The notes beneath the pieces are model-generated. The model did not search any database, was not told the DNA's origin, and saw nothing but the letters and a program-made list of their open reading frames with translations. From the NCBI GenBank assembly GCA_963808455.1, contig CAWEHT010000384.1, positions 1 through 14,411 on the forward strand: a DNA stretch of 14,411 bases, given 5' to 3'. The DNA comes from CAWEHT01 sp963808455 (GTDB lineage Bacteria > Chloroflexota > Anaerolineae > CG2-30-64-16). How positions within the stretch are numbered: the first letter of the stretch is position 1; each line of letters begins with the position of its first letter. Position numbers and translations under genes: made by a program. This document shows positions 7,117 through 13,550 of this stretch, one piece after another.

Positions 7117-9408
7117 ATGACACCCAAACGGATTGGGATTATCACCAGCGGCGGCGATTCGCCCGGAATGAACGCAGCCATACGAGCCCTCACGCGGTGC
7201 GCCCTCGATCAGGGGCTCGATGTGGTCGGCATCCACGAGGGGTGGCAGGGCGTGCTGGAAGGCGGCGCCAAATACGAGAGTTTTGGCTGGCGCAGCGTGG
7301 GCGGCATTCTGCAGCTCGGCGGCACAATTCTTGGCACGGCCCGTTCGGAGACCTTCTGCACTGTTGACGGACGCAAGCAGGCTGTCCGCAATCTCGTCGA
7401 GGCGGGCATTGGCGGCCTGGTGGTGATCGGTGGCGATGGCTCACTGACGGGGGCATTGGCGCTCTATAACGAGTGGGCGAGCCATTTGGAGGCTCTGGCG
7501 TCGCAAGGCGCAGACGGACCGGCGCTCGCCCAGGCTACGGAGCCCTTTCGCATCGTGGGCCTGCCGGGCTCGATCGACAACGATCTGTTTGGCACCGACA
7601 TCTCTATCGGCGCCGACACGGCGCTCAACACGATTGTCGGGGCAGTGGACCGGCTGAGCTCGACGGCCAGCGCCCACTCGCGCACCTTTATCGTTGAAGT
7701 CATGGGGCGGCGCTGCGGTTACCTGTCCCTGATGGCGGGCATGGCTGCGGGTGCAGACTGGGTGCTGATCCCCGAAGAGGAGATGGAGCCCCGTTGGCAC
7801 TATCGGCTGGCCGAAGCCTTGCAGCGTGGACGGGCAGCAGGACGGCGCCACGATATCGTGCTGCTGGCTGAGGGCGCCCGCCACACGGATGGCCTACCGA
7901 TCCGCGCGGAGACCCTTCAAGAGGTCTTGAAAGCACACCTCGGGCTCGAGGCGCGGGTCACAGTGTTGGGGCACGTCCAAAGGGGCGGCCCGCCGAGCGC
8001 CTTTGATCGGGTGCTGGCGACCCGCCTGGGGCGCGCGGCGGTCAACCAGATCATCGGGCCGGACACGACGCCGGTGATGATCGGCCTGATCGACAATGTG
8101 CCTACGGCTACCCCCCTGGCAGAAGTGATCGGCAAGACCCAGGAAATCAACACGGAAATCGACCAGGGGCACTATCGACGCGCCCGGCAATTGCGCGGGC
8201 ACAGTTTTGGCGATTCGCTTGATGTGGTCAAGACCCTGGCACGCGCAGAACCCACGCGGGAAATCGCAGGCAGCGGTCGCATCGCGATTCTGACCGGCGG
8301 CCCGGACGCGCCCGGCATGAACAGCGTGCTGCGGACGGCGTTCCGTTTAGCCATGAATGCCGGACAGGGCGTTGTGGCCGTGCGCGACGGTTTTGCCGGG
8401 CTAGCCCGCGGGGATATCCGCGACATGCAATGGATGGATGTGCAAGGTTGGATCAACCTGGGAGGGAGCGAGCTTGGCGCGGTGCGGCACGTCTTGCTCC
8501 CCGAGGAACTGGCAGGCGTTGCCACGACGATCAGACAATGGAATATTCGAGGCTTGATCGCAGTCGGCGGCCTGGAAACCTATACCGAGGTCGCCAAGCT
8601 GGTCGAAGCACGGGCCCAGCATGCCGAGCTCACGATCCCCATAATTTGCGTCCCGGCTACCATCAACAACAATCTGCCTGCCACAGAGACGACCGTCGGC
8701 TCGGATACCGCGCTCAACAACATCGTGGACGCAGTGGACAAGATCAAGTACACTGCGGGCTCGACACACCAAGCCTTCATTGTGGAGGTAATGGGGCGGC
8801 AGTGTGGCTATCTCGCTCTCATGAGCAGTATCGCCAGTGGCGCTGAGATGGAGATCCTGCCCGAGGACAGCATCACCCTCCACGACCTGGCGCTGCATGT
8901 GCAGCGCCTTCGCTCCGGCTTCCGGTGCGGCAAGAAGCTGGGTATTGTGATTGTCACGGAGGGCGCGTCAAAGTACTATGACACTGCGTTCATCCGGCGT
9001 ATCATGGAAGCTGAAGCGAGTGGTGCCTTTGATGTCAGGCAAGTGATCCTGGGTCATCTTCAGCGAGGCGGTGTGCCCACCGCGTTCGATCGCATACAGG
9101 GCAGCCGGCTTGGAGCCTGGGCAGCATGGCGGATCATGGACGACATGGCCCATGGTCGAAACACCGCCAGCGTGGTGGGCATCCAACGGCGAGAGGTAGT
9201 GATTACTGAGCTGTCAGAAGCGATGGCACAGATGGACTGGACGTTCGAGCGGCCGCGGGACCAGATGTTCCTGCGCTGGCGTCCCCTGGCTGATACGCTC
9301 GCCAAGCCAGGCCCGGGCCAACGGGACGAGCCGGACTGCCAAGTCATAGATTGGCCAGTGGTCCGTGACGGCTCCGGGGACGGCCCGGAGCCGGATTTTG
9401 CTGGCTGA
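7117..9408 (+). CDS. pfkA: Tandem-duplicated ATP-type 6-phosphofructokinase, with catalytic first half and degenerate second half
   Basis: Phosphorylates fructose 6-phosphate to fructose 1,6-bisphosphate in glycolysis; cytosolic. The 763 residues are two PFK domains, about 4-375 and 388-735; usual bacterial PfkA is about 320. The first half is complete: TSGGDSPGMNAAIR (10-23), VIGGDGS (103-109), GSIDND (151-156) with the catalytic aspartate D154, HSRTF (187-191), EVMGRRCG and GHVQRGG (285-291). The glycines in GGDGS and before SIDND fit ATP, not pyrophosphate, as donor. In the second half the P-loop-like LTGGPDAPGMN remains, but GGDGS becomes GGLET (484-488), the catalytic SIDND becomes TINNN (515-519) and the HSR arginine is lost (HQAF, 551-554). 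This is the arrangement of animal and fungal PFK, where the second half binds effectors. The start at 7117 (MTPKRIGII) has GGGAG (7104-7108) at 8 bases; ATG 7093 in the same frame is possible. The last ~30 residues are unconserved. Confidence 0.93.
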   Translation: MTPKRIGIITSGGDSPGMNAAIRALTRCALDQGLDVVGIHEGWQGVLEGGAKYESFGWRSVGGILQLGGTILGTARSETFCTVDGRKQAVRNLVEAGIGGLVVIGGDGSLTGALALYNEWASHLEALASQGADGPALAQATEPFRIVGLPGSIDNDLFGTDISIGADTALNTIVGAVDRLSSTASAHSRTFIVEVMGRRCGYLSLMAGMAAGADWVLIPEEEMEPRWHYRLAEALQRGRAAGRRHDIVLLAEGARHTDGLPIRAETLQEVLKAHLGLEARVTVLGHVQRGGPPSAFDRVLATRLGRAAVNQIIGPDTTPVMIGLIDNVPTATPLAEVIGKTQEINTEIDQGHYRRARQLRGHSFGDSLDVVKTLARAEPTREIAGSGRIAILTGGPDAPGMNSVLRTAFRLAMNAGQGVVAVRDGFAGLARGDIRDMQWMDVQGWINLGGSELGAVRHVLLPEELAGVATTIRQWNIRGLIAVGGLETYTEVAKLVEARAQHAELTIPIICVPATINNNLPATETTVGSDTALNNIVDAVDKIKYTAGSTHQAFIVEVMGRQCGYLALMSSIASGAEMEILPEDSITLHDLALHVQRLRSGFRCGKKLGIVIVTEGASKYYDTAFIRRIMEAEASGAFDVRQVILGHLQRGGVPTAFDRIQGSRLGAWAAWRIMDDMAHGRNTASVVGIQRREVVITELSEAMAQMDWTFERPRDQMFLRWRPLADTLAKPGPGQRDEPDCQVIDWPVVRDGSGDGPEPDFAG
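9370..9399 (+). terminator. Intrinsic terminator-like hairpin inside the end of pfk
   Basis: GGCTCCGGG (9370-9378) pairs perfectly with CCCGGAGCC (9384-9392) around a five-base loop. GGA and then TTTT (9396-9399) follow, a classic rho-independent shape. It ends before the annotated pfk stop (9406-9408). Both other frames have stops just upstream of the hairpin (TAG 9347, TGA 9366), so the true pfk stop may lie there if a base is wrong near the 3' end. Confidence 0.55.
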
Positions 9409-9454
9409 GGGACCCTTCGTTCAAGCGCCCTGTTGGGTAATGCCAACTGCCATC

Positions 9455-9754
9455 CTAGAGTTGAAAACGGCCGCTGGCCGTGACCAGCTTCTGGCCGAAG
9501 TTCGTAACGTATTCGAGCAATTTGTCGCGCAATTGTCGCCAGTCGTCGCCTGCCAGGATGCGGTGCATGGTATCCATGTCTTCGGTGACAGCACCCGTGA
9601 GGATCTGCGGGCCGTCTCCATAGACAGTGTACCAGGCTTCGGTGGGTTGTAAACCCAGGCGCATGAGGCCCGGCGCAAACTCTCGCACCACGAACTCAAA
9701 GTAAGGCTGCTCGCGCCCAGATTTGATATCCCAACTCATCAGTAGCTTGACCAT
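9455..9754 (-). CDS. Small unrecognised cytoplasmic protein, 99 residues
   Basis: I do not recognise the family. The product begins MVKLLMSWDIKSGREQPYFE and has no signal peptide or membrane segment. The order beta-strand (VKLLMSWDI), helix (PYFEFVVREFAPGLMRLG), strand (EAWYTVYG), strand (QILTGAVTE), helix (DMDTMHRILAGDDW), helix (LRDKLLEYVTNF) resembles dimeric alpha-beta barrel (ferredoxin-like) proteins such as the NIPSNAP/ABM group. That is a fold guess from pattern only. Aromatic and acidic content and an undisrupted frame support it as real. ATG 9754 is backed by GAAAGGG six bases upstream on the minus strand. It converges on pfk (46-base gap) and is divergent from the large secreted protein at 9843. 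Confidence 0.8.
   Translation of the reverse strand: MVKLLMSWDIKSGREQPYFEFVVREFAPGLMRLGLQPTEAWYTVYGDGPQILTGAVTEDMDTMHRILAGDDWRQLRDKLLEYVTNFGQKLVTASGRFQL
9463..9481 (-). terminator. Short terminator-like hairpin inside the end of the 99-residue gene
   Basis: Read on the minus strand, ACGGCC (9481-9476) pairs with GGCCGT (9472-9467) across a three-base loop and is followed directly by TTTT (9466-9463). The stop codon of the gene comes just after, at 9457-9455, so termination here would leave no stop in the mRNA. A six-pair stem can arise by chance in GC-rich DNA. Confidence 0.3.
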
Positions 9755-9798
9755 GCGCTACCCTTTCACGACGTACATCGCCAGAGCGAACTGCACGG

Positions 9799-9827
9799 AG
9801 AATACCAGAACCGTAGCCTTTATGCAA
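9799..9827 (-). promoter_or_regulatory. Possible promoter of the 99-residue gene
   Basis: On the minus strand TTGCAT (9827-9822) and TATTCT (9804-9799) are 17 bases apart, 3 and 4 of 6 against consensus. The start would be near 9792, about 38 bases before ATG 9754. Position and spacing are right but the boxes are weak. I found no convincing promoter for the divergent gene at 9843. Confidence 0.28.
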
Positions 9828-9842
9828 GAAGGAACCGAGAAG

Positions 9843-11981
9843 ATGAGCGCAGCCCTTGCCGAAAAGCGGCTTTCCCGCACGTTCCGTGTGCCATGGGCAG
9901 CGGTCATGCTGGGGCTGGGGCTGGTATTTTGCGTGTGTAGGCCCGCCCAGGCCGACCGGCCTGGCGACGCGGCGGTCACGGCGTCGCCGGTCGGGGGCAA
10001 CTCAGCCGGTGTCCAGCTGCGGGCGCAGACCGTCGACGTGGCGCTGAGCGAGGATGAGAGGGGGGTCTGGGCCGACACGAGCGTGGCGTTACAATTGAGT
10101 AACCCCTTCACGCGACCTGTCGACTTGGACCTGGCTTTGCATGGGCCGGAAGCTGTGCCTGAGAATCTTCCAGCCGACTTGCAGGTCAAGCTTGGCAGCA
10201 ACGTCCTGTTGCCCCGGGCGATCAGCATTTCGGCGGAATCCAAGGCGACGCTGCTGCTGCCTGTGGAATTGCCTCCGGCAGGTGATCTGGTCGTGCAATT
10301 GACCTACCGCCAGGCCGTGTCCGAAACGGGCGGTCTGGTGGTGTTCGATTACCCAATGGGGGCAGTGCGCAGCTGGGGCAACACGCCGGAGTCCTTGCGT
10401 CTCACGGCCAGCTTTGCCAGCCCAATGGCGCCTGAACAGTTGGTTGGCGAGGCTCCCGCCCCGCAACGACAGAACACCCAGGCTCTCGAATGGAGCTGGG
10501 TCGGCCAGACGGGCCAGGACGTCTTTCTAGCCTTCATGACATCGAGCTGGTGGAATGGGCTGGTGGCTGCGCGTAACGCGGCTGGCACGCCCGCGGCCAG
10601 CCCCGGCCAGCACGTGGCGCTCAGCCAGCTGTACGAGCACCTGGCGTCATTGCCACGTCTGTCTTCCATGCCCGACGTGGATCTGTATGCCCGCTACTAC
10701 CCGGCGGCAGTAGCCGAACTACAGGCCGCCACGGCGCCTCAGAACAGCTCGGGCATACCATCCCCGGAGGAAGTGGCGGCGCACGGGTTGTTGGCGAACC
10801 TGTATAGCCAGCAAGCCAATCGTCTCGGCCCTAACGGGGGCGCTACGTACCTGGAGTTGGCTGCAGCTGAAGCCCAAGCTGCTCTGTCTTTGGGCTCTAC
10901 CGATCCGAATTTGCATGCACTTGCCACTAACACGCGTATCTGCAGCTCGCCGCTGCCGCCCGGGCAGCCGGGGATGTCACAGGCGCCGACGGCTACCTGA
11001 GCCGCCTGGCGGCCCTCGGCCCCACCGGCGTGGCCAGCGGCGCCACCACGGCGAGCGCTGCCACAGAAGAAGAAAAGGCCGCGCGTCTCTCACTGGCGTT
11101 ACAGCAGCTAGCCCGTGGCGACGTGGCCACCGCCCGCCAGATCGTGGTCGAAACGTTTGGCCAGGACGCCATCGATATGGCGCCCCTGCGCCGCGCCATT
11201 GGCGGGGCAGGTCTTCGTGACCGTCGAGACGCAAACGACAGGGCCGAGCGGGCCCGCAGTCAGCTCGACCGACTCACCCCTGGCCGGCAGGCGGAGCATA
11301 CGGCTCGTGTTCGCCGACAGCCAGGATGCGGCCGGAGTGCAAGCGCTTCTCCAACAGGTGGTTCGGGCCTGGCAACCTTTGCAGGACGTCCAGGTGACCG
11401 CGGGCTCGGACTGGCTGACGCTCAGTTTCGGTTTCCAGGCTGACCGCAGCCTGGCCGACACCCAGTCGCAGCTGGCCAAGCTGCTGCCCGACCTCCCGGA
11501 GCTCGAGCTTTTGCGGGCTGTCCTGAACCCGGAATTGGTCTCCTTACGCGAGGGATCGGATCGCTTTCAGGCCACGCTACGCTACGCCGAAGCAGCCAAC
11601 CTGGCGCCGGCGGCGGCAGCCTGGCAAGACCGGGCAGCCCAGGTGCGCGCGGCCAGCCAGCGACTGACGATGCCCACGCCAACACCGGCCTCCAGCACGG
11701 CGGCGGCCTCCTTCGCGCAGACCGAGCTGGGCCAGGTCCAGGCAGCCGTGTGGGATGCCAACGCCGAAGCCTGGGAGAAACTTGCCGGAGAGAGCTTTGT
11801 CCAGTACCAGGCAGACCTCGCCGGGCCGGGGACCGTCCGCGTGTGGCAGGTTCCCGCCGGCGGGCGAAGGTTGCTCGAGTCCGTCGATCAACATCTGATC
11901 ATCGGCCCTGTGCTGTTGATGGTGGCCGGTGCAATGCTGACCGTGCTGCTGTTGGCTTTCGTCATCTGGCGGCTTTGCTAA
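9843..11981 (+). CDS. Secreted, C-terminally membrane-anchored protein of unknown function (two frame breaks)
   Basis: I do not recognise the family. The joined product is about 712 residues. It starts with a signal peptide: basic residues 8-15, hydrophobic core VPWAAVMLGLGLVFCVC (16-32), and a likely cut after RPAQA at 37. A beta-rich region follows (about 60-230; alternating strands such as VQLRAQTVDVALSE and WADTSVALQLSNPF). Then comes an alanine/leucine-rich helical stretch around 280-430 of TPR-like appearance (HGLLANLYSQQANRL, YLELAAAEAQAALSLG, DGYLSRLAALG). A second mixed domain has VFVTVETQTTG and WLTLSFGFQADRSL, then a PTPTPASS linker. The end is a strong membrane helix (about 688-709) with the short tail WRLC. 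So most of it should lie outside the membrane. Frame breaks: about 10930-10938 (a missing base; corrected LQLAAAARAAGDV) and the GGGG at 11204-11207 (an extra G; corrected AIGGQVFVTVETQ). The start at 9843 has AAGGA nine bases upstream; ATG 9822 is in frame but less suited. Confidence 0.75.
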
Positions 11982-12008
11982 GCGGTTGGTATTTCTAACC
12001 TCCAGATT

Positions 12009-12036
12009 TTGCCCAGGCTCTCAGCTGTGTTACCAT
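12009..12036 (+). promoter_or_regulatory. Possible rplS promoter
   Basis: TTGCCC (12009-12014) and TACCAT (12031-12036) are 16 bases apart, each 4 of 6 against consensus. The start would be near 12043 and the leader about 30 bases, containing AAGGA (12061-12065). It fits the 93-base gap after the secreted-protein gene, and a separate promoter is expected for a ribosomal gene, but the boxes are weak. Confidence 0.38.
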
Positions 12037-12074
12037 GCGTGGTTGCGACTAACGAATCATAAGGACGAGAAGTC

Positions 12075-12428
12075 ATGTCAGACCTGATGGCCAGTTTGCA
12101 CAATGTGGCGCGCAATGAGAACATCCCGACCCTCAACCCGGGCGATACCGTGCGTGTCCACACACTGATTGTCGAGGGTGAGAAGGAGCGTGTCCAGGTC
12201 TTCCAGGGCCTGGTGATACGAGTGCGTGCTGGAGGCGTGAACAGCAGCTTCACTGTGCGGCGCATTGCGGCGCACGGAATCGGAGTCGAGCGCACTTTCC
12301 TATCTGCATCCCCACGAGTCGAGCGGGTCGAAGTGCTGCGCCGCGCCAAGGTGCGGCGGGCGCGCCTTTACTTCCTGCGTGGGCGGACCGGCAAGGCGGC
12401 GCGCCTGCGCGAGCGTTTGGCCCAATAG
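12075..12428 (+). CDS. rplS: 50S ribosomal protein L19
   Basis: L19 sits at the 30S-50S interface of the large ribosomal subunit. The 117-residue product matches the family along its length: IPTLNPGDTVRVHTLIVEG (16-34), ERVQVFQGLVIRVRAGG (38-54), SSFTVRRIAAHGIGVERTF (57-75), SPRVERVEVLRRAKVRRARL (78-97) and the basic tail YFLRGRTGKAARL. Length is typical (about 115). ATG 12075 has AAGGA at 12061-12065, nine bases upstream. It opens a rightward cluster with rnhB, yraN and miaA; the 46-base gap to rnhB shows no terminator, so co-transcription is likely. Confidence 0.97.
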   Translation: MSDLMASLHNVARNENIPTLNPGDTVRVHTLIVEGEKERVQVFQGLVIRVRAGGVNSSFTVRRIAAHGIGVERTFLSASPRVERVEVLRRAKVRRARLYFLRGRTGKAARLRERLAQ

Positions 12429-12474
12429 CGAGGCAGCACCAGCTGGCGCCTGGCCTGCGCTCCGGGGGACATCG

Positions 12475-13219
12475 TTGCGATCTCGTAAGAGCACTGGCAG
12501 GCAACGACCCTGGCCGGATCTGGCGCTGGAAACCCGGTTGTGGGAGGCCGGTACCTGCCTGGTCGCAGGTTTGGACGAAGCGGGCCGCGGCGCATGGGCT
12601 GGCCCTGTGGTGGCCGCGGCCGTGATCTTGCCCCCGCACCCGTCCGGCATTTCCCCTCTTTTCGGGCAGGTAGATGACTCGAAGCGGCTATCTCCGGAAG
12701 TTCGTGAGCGTCTGGCACCTGCCATCCGAGCTTGCGCGCTGGCGGTCGGTGTAGGCAGCGTCCCTGCAATTGGGATCGACCAGATGGGGATAGTGCCTGC
12801 CACGCGCGTAGCCATGCTACAGGCCCTCGCAGGGCTGGCCATGTGGCCAAGCTTTCTGCTCTTGGACTACCTGACGTTGCCGGAAGTGCATCTGCCGCAG
12901 CGCGGTTTGCCGCATGGTGACGCTCTTTCCCTCTCGATCGTGGCGGCTTCCGTCATTGCCAAGGTGACCCGCGACCACTGGATGATAGGGCAAGAGGGAG
13001 CCCACCGAGGTTACGGTTTCGCGCTGCCACAAGGGCTACGGCACGGCGGAGCACCAGGCTGCTTTGCGACAGCTCGGCCCCTGCCGTCTGCATCGCCTTA
13101 CCTTCCATCCAGTTTGCCAGATGTGGAACGCGTTCCAGGGTCGAGAGGGTGGCCAGCACGAGGGGCACGATGGACTCATCGGCGGGGACGGGGCGCCGCA
13201 AGCTGGGCCAGGCAGCTGA
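12475..13219 (+). CDS. rnhB: Ribonuclease HII (one frame break)
   Basis: Cuts the RNA strand of RNA/DNA hybrids and single ribonucleotides in DNA. Catalytic acids are visible: DEAGRG (D34, E35), LLLDYLTLP (D131) and HGDALSLSIVAASVIAKVTRD (D149), plus the substrate-contact DDSKRLS (67-73). The continuous frame diverges after GYGFAL. Removing one C at 13027-13028 restores HKGYGTAEHQAALRQLGPCR and LHRLTFHPV, the expected C-terminus, and the gene then ends at TGA 13217-13219. The resulting tail of about 30 residues after FHPV is glycine/glutamine-rich and overlaps yraN, so it may be non-essential. The start TTG 12475 has GGGGGA (12464-12469) five bases upstream. The frame is also open further upstream through rplS, which I ignore. 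Length of about 248 is at the upper end of normal. Confidence 0.92.
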
Positions 13220-13550
13220 GCTGCGTGCAGCCAGTTACCTGGCCGATGCAGGTTACACAGTGATCGATCGCAACTGGCGGCGGCGAAGCGGCGAACTAGA
13301 TATTGTGGCTCGCGAAGGCGAGTGGCTTGTGTTTGTAGAGGTGCGCGCCCGCCGGGGCACCATGTTTGGGAGCCCTGAGGAGTCAGTGACGCGGCACAAG
13401 CAGGCCAGGCTGGCCCGCCTGGCGCAACAATACTTGGCCGAGTGCGCCTGGGAGGGCCCATGGCGCATCGACGTGCTGGCGCTCCAGTATGCGCCCGACG
13501 GCTCGCTGGCTTCGCTGAATCACCTGCGCGACGTGGTGGGCCTCACGTGA
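13170..13550 (+). CDS. yraN: YraN/UPF0102 endonuclease-like protein
   Basis: Small protein of the UPF0102 (YraN) family, which has a Holliday-junction-resolvase/restriction-endonuclease-like fold; its cellular role is not settled. The 126 residues show the family order: GRRKLGQAAELRAASYL (8-24), NWRRRSGELDIVARE (35-49) with acidic E42 and D44, WLVFVEVRARRG (52-63) with E57, then FGSPEESVTRHKQARL and a final WRIDVLAL. The PD-(D/E)xK-like acids (E42, D44, E57-V-R) are present, with R at the usual K position. The start is ATG 13170, preceded by GAGGGG (13160-13165); the in-frame GTG 13149 would add seven residues. It begins inside the 3' end of rnhB (50-base overlap) and its stop overlaps the miaA start. 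It commonly neighbours rnhB. Confidence 0.93.
   Translation: MDSSAGTGRRKLGQAAELRAASYLADAGYTVIDRNWRRRSGELDIVAREGEWLVFVEVRARRGTMFGSPEESVTRHKQARLARLAQQYLAECAWEGPWRIDVLALQYAPDGSLASLNHLRDVVGLT

Noticed and set aside
6544..7236. 230-codon minus-strand open frame over the flippase end and pfk start
   Set aside because: It covers the pfk promoter and two recognisable plus-strand genes, has low-complexity composition and no Shine-Dalgarno.
12265..12474. Upstream extension of the rnhB frame through rplS
   Set aside because: It overlaps 164 bases of the strongly conserved rplS, and the residues do not match RNase HII. TTG 12475 with GGGGGA is better supported.
1346..13030. Programmed ribosomal frameshifting as the explanation of the frame breaks
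   Set aside because: No slippery heptamer with a following pseudoknot is visible at the sites. There are ten of them in unrelated genes, and most are resolved by removing one base from a short G/C run.
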